This document shows, piece by piece, positions 22,153-32,400 of a DNA stretch of 64,000 nt (position 1 is the stretch's first letter; each line of letters starts with the position of its first letter). A program made the translations under genes and the position numbers. The DNA lies in assembly GCA_030760725.1 (NCBI GenBank), contig JASWHV010000004.1, forward strand, positions 59,053,136-59,117,135, in the 5' to 3' direction. A model generated the notes under the pieces. The model saw nothing but the letters and a program-made list of their open reading frames with translations, was not told where the DNA came from and searched no databases. The DNA is from Neostapfia colusana (Eukaryota > Streptophyta > Magnoliopsida > Poales > Poaceae).

Positions 22153-25100
22153 TGTGGCGGACCGGAATCCGCTCATCCAGGATCGCAGAGGGTGGTACCG
22201 CACGATGCGACACCCGACAGCACACGTCATAAGAACACAATATATATTACATGGGGAAACAAACTGAACTGTACAAAAAGGTACAACTTCAGTTACAAAC
22301 TAATATTTATTTTACACAGCGGAAGTCTACTCTATACAACTCACGCCCGCCTATCTAGCAAAAGTTGGTTGCCCAGCCCTAGGGCAACCAACACTGGCTG
22401 CACTCCTCAGCTCAGCGCAGCGTGTACGGCTCCCACTCAGCCATGGTCCCCGACGGAGGGTAACCCTCGCCGGTGTACTCGTACTCCGAGTCCGTGGGTG
22501 GCTCCTCACCTGAAAAACACTTAAGCAGCAACCTTGAGCACGAAGGCTCAGCAAGGCTTAACCGACTCACCTAAACATGAAACTTTACATGAGGTGTACA
22601 ATGACATAGGATAGTCATATTGCAACAAATGGACTCGCCTACAAGTTCATCCTTAGTTCAGCTTTTAGCAACAAGTTAACAGTTCAGGAAGTTGAAATTT
22701 AGTAAGCAATATTTGGTGGAAAACATGTAGCAATACAATATTATATCATATCAGCAATATTGAATCAACGTATTTCATACATTATTCTACGTCACGACTC
22801 AGTGACCAAGTGGTACTCTTCACCGAGAGGGACGGCGAATCGACTCGATATACAACTGCAGGGAAACCCAAAGAGCACGTCACTTACGCCCACCCGTGGA
22901 GCTGCACAGCACGCTCACTCGATGTCGTACGGGACAACCTTTCACCCAACAGCCCAAACATCGAACCGGTCGCACCGAAACGAGCAGGAGGTTCCCCACA
23001 CGGAGCATCTCTCTATGCCCGTTGGCAGATTTCCACCTTGCTGCCCTCAGCGTACACCTATAAATCGGTGTGTTATGCCTCGACGCCCGGAGGTTTAGGC
23101 TACATCGGTTTATCGGGGCCCATATATCCGATATGCCTTCGGTACGTTCAAACTTGATCAGCGTGGGCCGCACACGGATCGGTCCTCAATCGACACGGAC
23201 AGGGCCGCGCACACAAGACTCCCTCTTGCTGTGCCCTAGACCCTGCCTAGTCTCATTTTCATTACTAAAGTGATCTCACATCACTCAACCGAACCCGTGT
23301 GTCCCAAGCCTAAACTCGCGAGTAGATTCCAACTACTCGACTTGTACCGAAGTCTAATGAAACATTAAGCATAGCCTGTCTACTCGAGGTCTTAGTCACT
23401 ACCCTCACTCTTATGGAAAATTTCTGGTCATGCAAGTGGGGTTCCATCCATCCTATACCTACTGCACATTCACACTTCATATGACATATGTAAACAAAGT
23501 AAAACTTATAAAAAGGTTAATGCAAAATGGGGCTTGCCTTGTTGCTGCTGGTCCGTGGTTAGCTCTTCTTCCTGAAGGAGGAAGTCCAGTACTTCCGTAG
23601 TCTCTTCTTCAGCAACTACACGTTTAATGAAATACGATGTGTCAATTTAAATGCAATGTGTAAACTGGAATACTTAATTACTGATAACTATAGCTAACCC
23701 TCCCCTCTGGTTCTGAAATTTTTATGGTGGATTGGTAGGGTCCTAACCAGAGTCTTGACCAAGTTTCATTTGAAACAAAGTTCATCTGAACCTTGTACAA
23801 ATAAAAGCCCATTTGGTCAATATTTGAGCCTCTAAGTAATTCCAGGGGTTTTCATGGCTCCAACCATTACTTTCTGGAAACTAGAATTTAAGATGGTTCT
23901 AATGGAATTGGTTTCATGTCATTTGAAGAATTCTACTCAAAGTTATGTCCTAATTAAGATTTGAGAAAGTCTGAAAAATGTTTCTGTACATTTTTCTATT
24001 TTGTCAGGGCAGTTCTCTTAATCACCCAATTAGGGGGGACTAAATGAACTTGGATGAGTCTGAAAATTTTACTGTGACTCAAGGATTTTCCAATGAACCT
24101 CTCAGCCAAATTTCAGAATTTCTCATAAAGTAGTTCTCCAGATAAAATTCCCAACAGTCTAAATTTAGGGATTTATTTCTGGAAAACTATTCACTTTCAT
24201 GAGCTGAATTTGATATTGCTGGAAAGTACTCAGAATTCTGAGTTCAGCAAAATTTGGTTCATCGAATTTGGAGTTTCCTAGCCAAAGTTCTATGCATTTG
24301 AAGTTTGAACTAAAACTGGAAATTCCAAAAATGTTTAAATCCTGCAGGTGGGTCCATCGCACACGTTTCGACCGCTGGAGCCGAGCCACACGGGGCCACA
24401 GACTCCTTCCCGTGCAGCCACACTGGATCCTGGACCACAGAAAATCCCGCACGTTACTTCCAGTCGCTGACGAGTGGGGCCTCCCCCCCTCGTCTTCCTC
24501 CAGCCACCCGCGTGACCCCGCCGCCGAGCTCGCCGGAGCTCTCGCCGGAGAGGTGTTCCGGCCCTCGGAACTTGCCAATTATCGCCGCCTGTGCCTATCT
24601 CAGCCTGGGGAACACGGTGGTGCCCTCACCAGAGTGTGACAATGGCCGGAACAGTGCTCCCGCCGGTAACAGCGGCAGGGAGCTCACCGGCGACGTCGAA
24701 CTCGGCATCCCCTGCACCTTTTTCGATGCGGTTTGCTCGGGGAGCTCCGCTGACACCTGCTGATTGCGGACATGGGCCGCAATCCTCGTGAAAACAGCTG
24801 CAACTACGACCTCACCGGTGACCTAGGCCGGATATCGGCTGTTCTCAGAAAACTTCGAAGAACCGTAACCCTAGTCCATGGTTCTTGCTGGTTTTTGATC
24901 CTAGGTGGTCGTGGCAGGGTGTAGATCGTGTGTTTAGCTCGGTACGCCCGGTTATAAGCCAACACCCGTGAATTTTTGGATTTGGTGGAGCTCGGCCTTA
25001 AGAACACCGTAGTGTTCCCGGAAGAAATTCTCCCCCGACGGTGCATGAAATGCCAAACGGTAAGGACAAGCAGAACCAGCACCTTATGGTGGTCGTTTCT

Positions 25101-25999
25101 TGTGTTGAGCATCAGGCACGAGGGCGCCTGGTTTGCTCGGACGCCGGTGATCAGTGGGTGGCGAAACACCGAGTGTGTGGTTGGGTTTGTGGGCGGTGGA
25201 ATACAGAGGATACGGGGGGTTTCACGCAGCTCAGCAGTGCAACCGCACGCTTTGTAGCCGGCGCCCTCATCCCCCGAGCAGGAGGTGGCGCGGTGGCCGC
25301 GTTGGGACGAGGTCGACCCCGTGCGCTGTCGGCCGTAGGGTGTTCGACCGCGTGCCCGAGTCGGTTTGCTCCGCGGGGTGGCTGACCAGTGGGCCCTCTT
25401 TTCCCCTCTAATTCTTTCTCCCCCTTTCTTTTGTAAATATCCCAGCTACTGAACATTTAATGAGAGACTTTGCCCCCAAGTCTTGGTTTGAATTTGATTT
25501 CTCAAATTCGAACTTTTATTGACTAAATTTGCTTTATGTTTAAACTGAAATTCAAATTCAGTTTGGAATTATTGCAAATTTAGCCCCCGACAAGATGAAC
25601 TCCAATGAGGATGAAAATTGGTGGGCTAACTCAGAAAAATGTGCTGAGTTTGAATATGAAGCTAACTTTTAACTGAGTGATGAAAGTTGCTGCAATTTGA
25701 ATTTACATTCAAATTGGCCTCTTTTTCAAATACTTCCAAAAGTGCCTCAAAAATTGTTGGATTTACATGAAACTTGGCCTGAACCTTCCCAAGACTTTTC
25801 AAGTCCTAGGGGTGAGCTCAACCTCTCATGTTCATGTGTACAAATCCCACTTTGTGAAAGAGAAGGCTTTCCCCTCTAATCACTCTTTTGATGGAGGTTA
25901 CTTGCTCTTCACAATATTTTCTAAGAAATCCACAATAAAAACTGTGGTGTTGTGAAGTAAAGAAAAATTTTTGCAAGTCCCTTTTCTTGGGCTTTTACA
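22153..25999 (-). mobile_element. R4: solo LTR of a related family
   Basis: The 3,847-bp segment begins TGTGGCGGAC and ends TTTTACA on the plus strand, so it is a TG...CA LTR on the minus strand. It is flanked by GAGAG on both sides and has no PBS, polypurine tract or coding region attached. Its order of landmarks matches the R3/R8 LTR, including the TGAGC hairpin and the sequence around CAAGGCAAGC, but it has diverged strongly. It is a typical product of recombination between the two LTRs of a full element. Confidence 0.93.
22412..23615 (-). other. R4 copy of the LTR intron with flanking open segments
   Basis: On the minus strand 23615-23538 (78 nt) follows TGTAG, ends CAACAAG before GC, and is open with EVLDF and a QQQQ end. 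The gap 23537-22510 (1,028 nt) carries the hairpin TGAGC/GCTCA (22535-22550) and ends TGTTTTTCAG. Then 22509-22412 (98 nt) continues the same phase for 31 codons to TGA, acidic at first and ending MAEWEPYTLR. This is the longest second segment in the window. Confidence 0.55.
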
Positions 26000-26004
26000 G
26001 AGAG
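26000..26004. repeat. Target-site duplication of R4, right copy (GAGAG)
   Basis: It is an exact repeat of 22148-22152, immediately after the TTTTACA end of the solo LTR. Confidence 0.93.
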
Positions 26005-26880
26005 GCTGTGATTGTGGCTCTCCGATCAGTTCTGAGCAGCGGAGGACAGAGCGTCGGCTCAGTGTTCTTGCGATGGGAAAAACAGTGAGCGGGCTTCGGC
26101 AGAGGCATGGAGCGCCTTAAAAAGGGCTCAGCACCGACCTGGCTCGCGCGTGGGCGAGCAGCTGGTGGCGCGGCGGCTTCCCCTCGGTGGCGCCCTCGGA
26201 GGCGGCTCCGGGACCCGAGTGCTGAAGTCTCAGTCGGTTGAATTGTTTCAGTGGCTGACATGTGGGTCCCACATGCTTTTTAACCTCTGAACTTAACTCT
26301 CTATTACTGTTGTAAACAGTAATCCCCACAATGCCCGTGGTGATTTGAATTACCTACCCCTGAGCCATTTGAATTGGTTAGAATTAAAATTGGGTTTCGT
26401 TTGACTAAATTTTCAGCACATATTCAGTTTGTAATTCAAATAAAGTTTGAATTTTCTAAACTTAGCTCATGTCAAGATCAACTCCAAATGGAGTGAAAAT
26501 TGGTGTGTGAGCTCACAAAAATGTGCTGATTTAAGAATATGCCTCCCACTTTTGAATTCATGGGATGAAAACAGTTTGAATTTGAATTTGAGTTCAAACC
26601 ACCCTTTTTCAAGCTATACCCAAAAGGACCTCAAAAAGGTTTTGAATTTGGGTGAAACTTGACATGGACATTCGTAGCAAGGTGTAGGAGTTTTCCAAAT
26701 GTCCAGCCCCTATATGATTCTTGTGGGAAATGCCACTTTTGCATTTTGTTAGTTTATCCTCTAGTGAGCATGTTGATGGTGGTTACTTGCTCTTCAAATA
26801 TGTTCATCAACTTTCTTCAAATGAGGTGTGTGTGTGTGGTGATGAACACTTTGAATGTGTCAAAAACTTAGGCCTTTACA

Positions 26881-26885
26881 ATACA
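26881..26885. repeat. Target-site duplication of R3, right copy (ATACA)
   Basis: It is an exact repeat of 6282-6286, directly after the R3 5' LTR. Confidence 0.9.
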
Positions 26886-28073
26886 GTTTTGGAAAGGTGG
26901 AGAAGTCCTCTAAAACTTTAATATAAACCTCCAGGACATAAACCCAATTAATGTTGGTCAAAAACCTTAGAAACCAAAACTGCTACAAATGGGTAGAACC
27001 TGAAACGGAGTCTCTGTAATTCCACCCAAACTCTCGGTGGAAAAATTGCTAAGGGTACTGTGATACATTTCTGAAAAGGGCATGAGATATTCTACAACTT
27101 TGTAATTTAAGTTTTTTCGAAAAATGGAGAAAAATTAACTGGAATTATGGATTGAAACATGGTACCTCTGGGGAGGTGCTGTCAAAATCCTGCCAGAAAT
27201 TCTGTTAACGTTGAACCACCATATCTTTTGATCCAGGAACGAAAAGGGGTCATATAAATACGTTTTGAAAATCTTGGGAAGTTCGTTACAATGTTTCTTT
27301 TCAACCTCAGTGCAGAATCCTCCTGTAAAGAGGTGAAATTCACAGTACAAGTGAAACTGTCTAGAGTACCCGAAGGCTGTTTATAGTTTCTGTACTGATT
27401 GGAGTTTTTCTAATAACTTCCTATATAAGAGTTGTAAAATGGGAAATCTTAAAATACTAGAAATCTTATGAATTGTTATTCAACTTTTTAATTATTAGTT
27501 TGGTCCATATACGTTTCTAACTATATGGAGAAGTTGACTCAAAGTGAGCACTTATAGGGGAGGTGCTGCTGAAATTCTTCCAGAATTTATGTCGACTTCT
27601 AAAAGCTCATAACTTTTGATCTAGAACTTAGTCGAGTGCAAAAAAATACTCATTGGAAATATATGGAAGTCTTATCCAACTTTTCTGTTCATTCCCACAA
27701 CAGATTCACAAGTTAAATTAGGATTTTATACCATAGAACAGAAGCTGGTTCAGTTTCTGTACTTTTATGATTTTGGACAATCACTTCCTGTCTATATTTT
27801 TTTTCAAATGTTGTGTGATACATTTCTGAAAATCCGGTGAGTTAGGCTACAACTTTGTAGTTGTGCATTTTGACAAACTGGGTTTGGAACTGTATGAAAA
27901 AGTTTAATCAAAGTGGGTACCTCTCGGTGGGGTACTGCTGAAATTCTCCCTGAATTTCCATCAACTTTCAAACTTCATATCTGTTGAACCTGAACTGATA
28001 TGTAGTCACATAAATAACCATTGGAAAGATACTGAAGTGATCTAGAACTTGGGTATTTTCCTCTGGTCTTAAT
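26886..28073 (+). repeat. R2 leader, right part, with about 375-bp tandem modules
   Basis: Three diverged copies of one module start near 27161 (GGTACCTCTGGGGAGGTGCT), 27548 and 27916, spaced 387 and 368 bp. Each has a gggaggtgctg-like start, an aaattct..cagaatt core and a CATAnCTTTTGAnC end. TGATACATTTCTGAAAA recurs at 27061 and 27816. The R8 leader has one clear copy near 55945-56035. No coding frame is credible; the segment ends where R6 inserted. Confidence 0.7.
28069..28073. repeat. Probable left TSD of R6 (TTAAT)
   Basis: These are the five bases before the R6 5' LTR start (TGTAACACCC). The right copy would lie beyond the window, so it is unconfirmed. Confidence 0.5.
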
Positions 28074-28217
28074 TGTAACACCCTCAACTTCGTAATTCAT
28101 GCATGCATTCATATTTCATATAGAGAAAACATTTTAAAAGAGGTAGAACGGTGAAAGATAGCTAAAAAGAGCCAATTCCAATCCACCGAGAGCGCCGTCG
28201 ACACTTCCCGCAGCCAG

Positions 28218-29027
28218 CTGGCCACGAGGTGCCTTCGGAGCTCATCCCTGCAAAAGGGGTAAGGTCCGGCACTGCTGGCTACGTGGCAGGCTAGGAGCTC
28301 GCCTCTGCGGAAGGGGGGCGAGGTACGGCCCGCTGGACACGTGTTGTCTCCAAGGCTTGTCGCTGAGGAGAAGCGAGGCTCAGCCCCGCTGGACACGTGT
28401 CGCCTTCAGAGCTAGTCTCTGCGGAGAAGCAAGGGCCGACCACGTGGGGCACGTGTCGCTCTCAGGAGCTCACCCCCGCGGAGGGAGTGAGGTCCCGTCC
28501 CGACGGACACGTGTCACCCTCGGAGCTTGCCTCCGGGAGGTCCAACACTAACGGACATGTGTCATCCTCGGAGCTCACCGAGGAGAAGACATTGCCTGAC
28601 ACGTGTGGACCTCGGAGCTCGTCTCTGAGGAAAAAGGAAGTCCGACGCTGCTGGACATGTGGCACTCTCGGAGCTTGCCTCTGAAGCGAGGTGAGGACCG
28701 GCACTGACATGTGGCACTCTCGGAGCTCACCTGCGAAGAGAGGGGAGGTCCGGCACTGACACGTGGCTTACGCGGAACTCGCCTCTAGAGAGAGGGGAGG
28801 TCCCGGCACACCAGACACGTGGCGCACGCGGAGCTCGCCTCTGAGGGAGAGGGAGGTCCCGCCCGCCAGACGTGTGGCGCACGTGGAGCTCGCCTCTGAG
28901 GAAGAGGGAGGTCCCGCCCGCCTGACACGCGGCACAACCGGAGCCCGCCTTTGCGGAAAAGGGAAGTCAGGCCTCCGCTGAACACATGGAGCCTCCGGAG
29001 CTTATCCCTGTGGAAGGACAAGATCCT
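28218..29027 (+). repeat. Tandem array of G-box/ABRE-bearing units in the R6 5' LTR
   Basis: I count 15 diverged units of roughly 46-57 bp. Each starts near a (GA)CACGTG(T/G)C core and continues through GGAGCTCGCCTCTGAGG-like and GAGGTCC-like parts. Six units keep an exact ACGTG(G/T)C, the ABA-response-element core bound by plant bZIP factors. Others differ mostly by C-to-T or G-to-A at the central CpG (ATGTGGC, ACATGG). The array ends about 170 bp before the TATA box, a promoter-like position. Confidence 0.85.
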
Positions 29028-29198
29028 TAAGTGGTTTTCCCCTGTTCGCGAGTACCCGGTGCTGAGGAAACCAACATAATTTCTTCCACGATTGATATCG
29101 CACCCAAATCTATTAGAGATAAGTTGTTAAGATCCAAATACAAATCAAATAGGACTCTTATTTGAAATCCAATCGAAATAGGACTCTTTTCTTCCTCT

Positions 29199-29206
29199 TA
29201 TAAATA
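29199..29206 (+). promoter_or_regulatory. R6 5' LTR TATA box
   Basis: TATAAATA lies in CCTCTTATAAATATAACC; the 3' LTR copy is at 49519-49526. R7 begins only 11 bases downstream, so a start site about 25-35 bp after the box would fall inside the R7 LTR. Confidence 0.75.
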
Positions 29207-29211
29207 TAACC

Positions 29212-29216
29212 AAAAA
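29212..29216. repeat. Target-site duplication of R7, left copy (AAAAA)
   Basis: AAAAA precedes TGTAACACCCC at 29217 and recurs at 41908-41912 after the R7 3' LTR. The uninterrupted 3' LTR of R6 has a single AAAAA at this point. Confidence 0.92.
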
Positions 29217-29602
29217 TGTAACACCCCAAAATCCTGTTAAGAGGGGAATTTAAAAATTTTTGGACGTATTGCATGGGCTGCAGAAATTCAAACTTAGTTG
29301 GATTACAAATTCAAATTCAAACCAGAAAAGAAATGGAAAAAGAAAAACAGAAAAACTGGCCAGTGGGCCGAAACCCACCAGCCGGCCCACCCCATCCTGC
29401 GCCAGCCCGCAGCCGCGCCCCCCCTTCTTCCCACTGACACGCGGGGCCCGCCAACCTTTCTTCCTCCTCGCGCTCGCACCCTCGCTCGGCCGGACTCTTC
29501 TCACCCCGAATAAAAACTGAACCGTATCCTCGCGTATCCCAGCCGAATTTCGTTCGTGGGCGACGCAAACCCGATCACAACCGAACGCCGCCCTCCCCCG
29601 TC

Positions 29603-29610
29603 TATAAAAA
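29603..29610 (+). promoter_or_regulatory. R7 5' LTR TATA box
   Basis: TATAAAAA follows a C-rich run and is conserved at 38857-38864 in the 3' LTR. It sits about 390 bp into the LTR and is the best promoter candidate. Confidence 0.75.
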
Positions 29611-31176
29611 CCCCGGCATCGTCCCGTTTTTTCCCACGATCCGCCGATTTTATCTCCGGTGAGAACCCGAGCTCCTCCGGTGAATTCCGCTCGATCTACG
29701 CTCGGGAATTCTGATCTAACTCGCTGGTCTTGATCCACCGCCTCCGGGGAACCTTGCAGGTGCAGAAAACTCGGTGATTTGCGGTTCAAACACAGCACCG
29801 ACGAGCCACGCCGTGAATTCACCTCGGACCTCGTCGCCGATCGCTTTTCGGGACCTCCGAGCTCAAGAAAACTCCCGAGGTGAGATCCCCGACCTCCCCT
29901 CTACCGATCTATGCCATAAAATCACAGTTCTAGGAAGAATTTATGAAGATCCGAAACTCTCAGGCGAGATCGCCGCCTCCCGCTGCCATGTGCCGCCGGG
30001 CAGCGCCGTCCGCGCTCGATCAGAGCGGCGTGGCCACTTGTGCGCCATTTATTTTAAATCGCACGGTAGAGTTTAAATCCCCGCGTACCGGTTCGATGTT
30101 ATAATCTCAGCCGTCTGTTTTAAATCGGACGGTCCACGTCAGCCCCGCGTTACAAAGACTGGAATTCTTACGTGGAACCCCCTAGGGTTCTCGGAAAATA
30201 AGAGCTAGCCCCGGAAACTTCTGATCTAGCCCCTGGAACTTCAGAAAATCATGTAAATTCATTTAAAAATCAGTTTTAGCCTCTGGACTTAATAAAAATT
30301 AGGAAAAACCCCTCTGTTAAGTGTAGCTAGACCCCTGGAAATTCTTAAAATAATATAATGGACCCTGTAGTGGGGTGAGATTACCTTTTTAACCCTATTT
30401 GATATTAAAGTTAGGAATTGGAATATGTGGCTAGTATTTAAAATTTAAAAGATGGGACAAACATGTTGTCAAATTCAAATTAAAAACTTTCCCAGTACTT
30501 AGAAAACCTTGGAGTGAGATAAAAATAGATTTTTGGCTGAAATGAATCTGTTGAAATTGATTATTCACATTTATTAGTTATAGGGACACATTTTTAAGTA
30601 GAGAATAATTCTAAAAATCAGTAAAATAAATATAAAATAGTTCACATCAGAGGAGAGGTTCAAATATATATTATTTAATATTTTAGACCCAAAACCCATT
30701 CTGTTTAGATGAGATGTCTTACTATTTTCATAATGAAGTTCACCTTTAGGCATAGGAAATGAATCTGAAAATATAACAAAATAGGTATGCATAATTATAA
30801 ATGGATAAATGAAGTTTCCAAAATCCAAAGAATTTATTTAGGGTTGGTAGAAGGTCTGAAGACATATTTGGAGTAGGAAAATGCCTTCCATGCACACTTG
30901 GTAGCTAAAAGGTGTATCAATTGAATATAAGGAATTTATTTAAATTTGGAAAACTCATATATAGTAGGCAAACATAAAAATGAATACAAAAGTAGAAATC
31001 ATATGCACATGTTTAAAAAGTGCATGTAAGCCAAAATCAACACAATAGAGTAACCATAACACATAGAAATGTGAATAGCTTTCATAAGTGTGAATGTGTG
31101 GTTTGTATGAAGTGAAAGTGTGAACTATGTCTTATGGATTGTTGTTTTCTTTTGCTATGTGTGATGGTATGAGTAG

Positions 31177-32400
31177 AACCTGCTCCAGAGCAAGTTCTTC
31201 CTTTCCAAGATCATGACTACCCATTCCAAGAGCAGCAGGATGAAGGCAAGTGTCCTTGACCACTTTGATCCTATGCTAGGATGTGTAGATAGAATTATTT
31301 GCATTGTCAAAAAAAGTATGAAACCCATGCTAGGAAGTTTCCCTAGAATTGCATTATCTTGTTTCCTTGTAGCTTGGGATTGGGATTTATTTTATCATGT
31401 CATTTATTTACATGCTTATGCTTAGCCATGCTTAGAATGGGATATTTGGGATATGAGATCATCAGTTTATTTTACCATACTCTTGAATGAGATAATATGA
31501 GTTATGTAGAGGTAGGGATCAAGGCAAGTTGGATGTTTTGGTTGGTGCTGGGTGCACGAGACTCGGGTTTGTGTTTAGTACTTGTCTGGATCCTAAGGAC
31601 CGGTTCATGGAGCATGTAACCTGGCTTTACCGTGCCAACCACATGCTGAGATGGGGCAGCTTGGCCAATCAATTAGGTGTATCCCCGGCGTAGTATGGGT
31701 GTGTTGGATGGTGCGGGGAGTGGGTGTCAGCTGGACTACCTTATAAACCGCAAGGCTCAAGAGGGGGCCACTGCAGCGGGGTTGGAGCCTCTTGTATGCT
31801 GTTAGGGGTGAAACTTCAGTGGGCCCACGCTCGTCGGGAATCCCTTTGTAAAGGCTTCGTAGTGATCTCCTGGCTACACACCTGGGAAGTGTGAATGTGG
31901 TTCATAGCCACTGGCATAATGGAGGTTGTTTTAGTCCACCCGGCAACGGGGGATGAAATCACTACATGTGGGTACAGTGGTGCAAACTTTGCAGAGTCAA
32001 AACTGTCATGACAGCCGTGCTCACGGTCAAGAGCGGCTTGGACTTATTCATGATTAGAGTATGATGGCTTTGGAGGGTGTGAATGTTAAGCGGGGAGCTT
32101 AACATTGGAAATGATGTTATGGTTATTTGATTATGATGATGGGTTGGGAGATTGGGACCATTTCACCTGTGTAGTAATGTAGGTGCTTAATAAGCTAAGG
32201 TGGTAGGCCATAATTGCGTAGTGCTTTAACCATGAGTTCAACCTCTCCTTGTTCTAGCCATGCATGACATAACTTTCCCACACTTGCTGAGTACCAATGG
32301 TACTCAACCTTGCATATTTGTTGGTTTATATTGCTGCTCAGGTCAAGATAATGAGGTGGTGTATAATGATCAAGACTTTGGACCCGAAGAAGGTTTCTAG
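31177..32400 (+). other. R7 5' LTR intron with flanking open segments
   Basis: Segment 31177-31245 (69 nt) follows GAGTAG and ends GATGAAG before GCAAGT at 31246, a textbook GC-AG donor. It is open in the phase used in the other families (PAPEQVLPFQDHDYPFQEQQ). The gap is 31246-32341 (1,096 nt). The hairpin GAGTACC/GGTACTC (32289-32295, 32299-32305) begins in CTTGCTGAG, 36 nt before the acceptor TTGCTGCTCAG. Then 32342-32400 continues the phase to TAG (QDNEVVYNDQDFGPEEGF). The 3' LTR copy is equally open. Confidence 0.6.

Larger units (their letters stand above)
6287..26880 (-). mobile_element. R3: Tekay/Del-like Ty3/gypsy element, minus strand, with two insertions
   Basis: Both LTRs are present (6287-10329 and 18991-26880, about 4.04 kb each once insertions are removed) and the element is bounded by a perfect 5-bp TSD. 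Internal order in element direction is PBS (18986), leader, remains of ORF0 fused to gag, pol, and a polypurine tract beside the 3' LTR. It belongs to the same family as R8. It carries the solo LTR R4 in its 5' LTR and the opposite-strand LTR fragment R5 in its leader. It is dead: one stop, two frameshifts and two large deletions. Confidence 0.93.
18991..26880 (-). repeat. R3 5' LTR, interrupted by solo LTR R4
   Basis: In element direction the LTR starts TGTAAAGGCC at 26880 and ends TGTCA at 18991. Removing R4 and one TSD copy (22153-26004) leaves 4,038 bp, close to the 4,043 bp of the 3' LTR. Landmarks include the hairpin TGAGC/GCTCA at 19334-19349 and the CATGAGAGA hairpin near 19500-19545. 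Confidence 0.92.
28074..29216 (+). repeat. R6 5' LTR, part before the R7 insertion
   Basis: It begins TGTAACACCCTCAAC, identical to the start of the 3' LTR at 48395. It holds the G-box array and the TATA box and stops at CCAAAAA, where R7 is inserted. The 3' LTR reads through this point (ccaaaaacccctggccgc near 49530), which proves the insertion. Confidence 0.95.

Noticed and set aside
22192..25456. Many frames of 60-137 codons inside solo LTR R4
   Set aside because: They overlap on both strands within one LTR. Only the two short segments shared in phase with other families are worth keeping.
28357..29021. Several open frames on both strands in the G-box array of R6, repeated at 48563-49305
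   Set aside because: GC-rich tandem repeats with unit lengths often near a multiple of three give long frames by chance. The peptides are simple repeats of Ser, Arg and Gly and occur on both strands.
28218..29027. CRISPR-like look of the regular repeats
   Set aside because: Units are degenerate head-to-tail copies without identical repeats separated by unique spacers, and the context is a plant LTR.
29250..29822. A 190-codon minus-strand frame in the R7 LTR (also 38495-38890)
   Set aside because: It lies antisense in the GC-rich promoter and early transcribed part, is not kept at full length in the other LTR, and starts without support.
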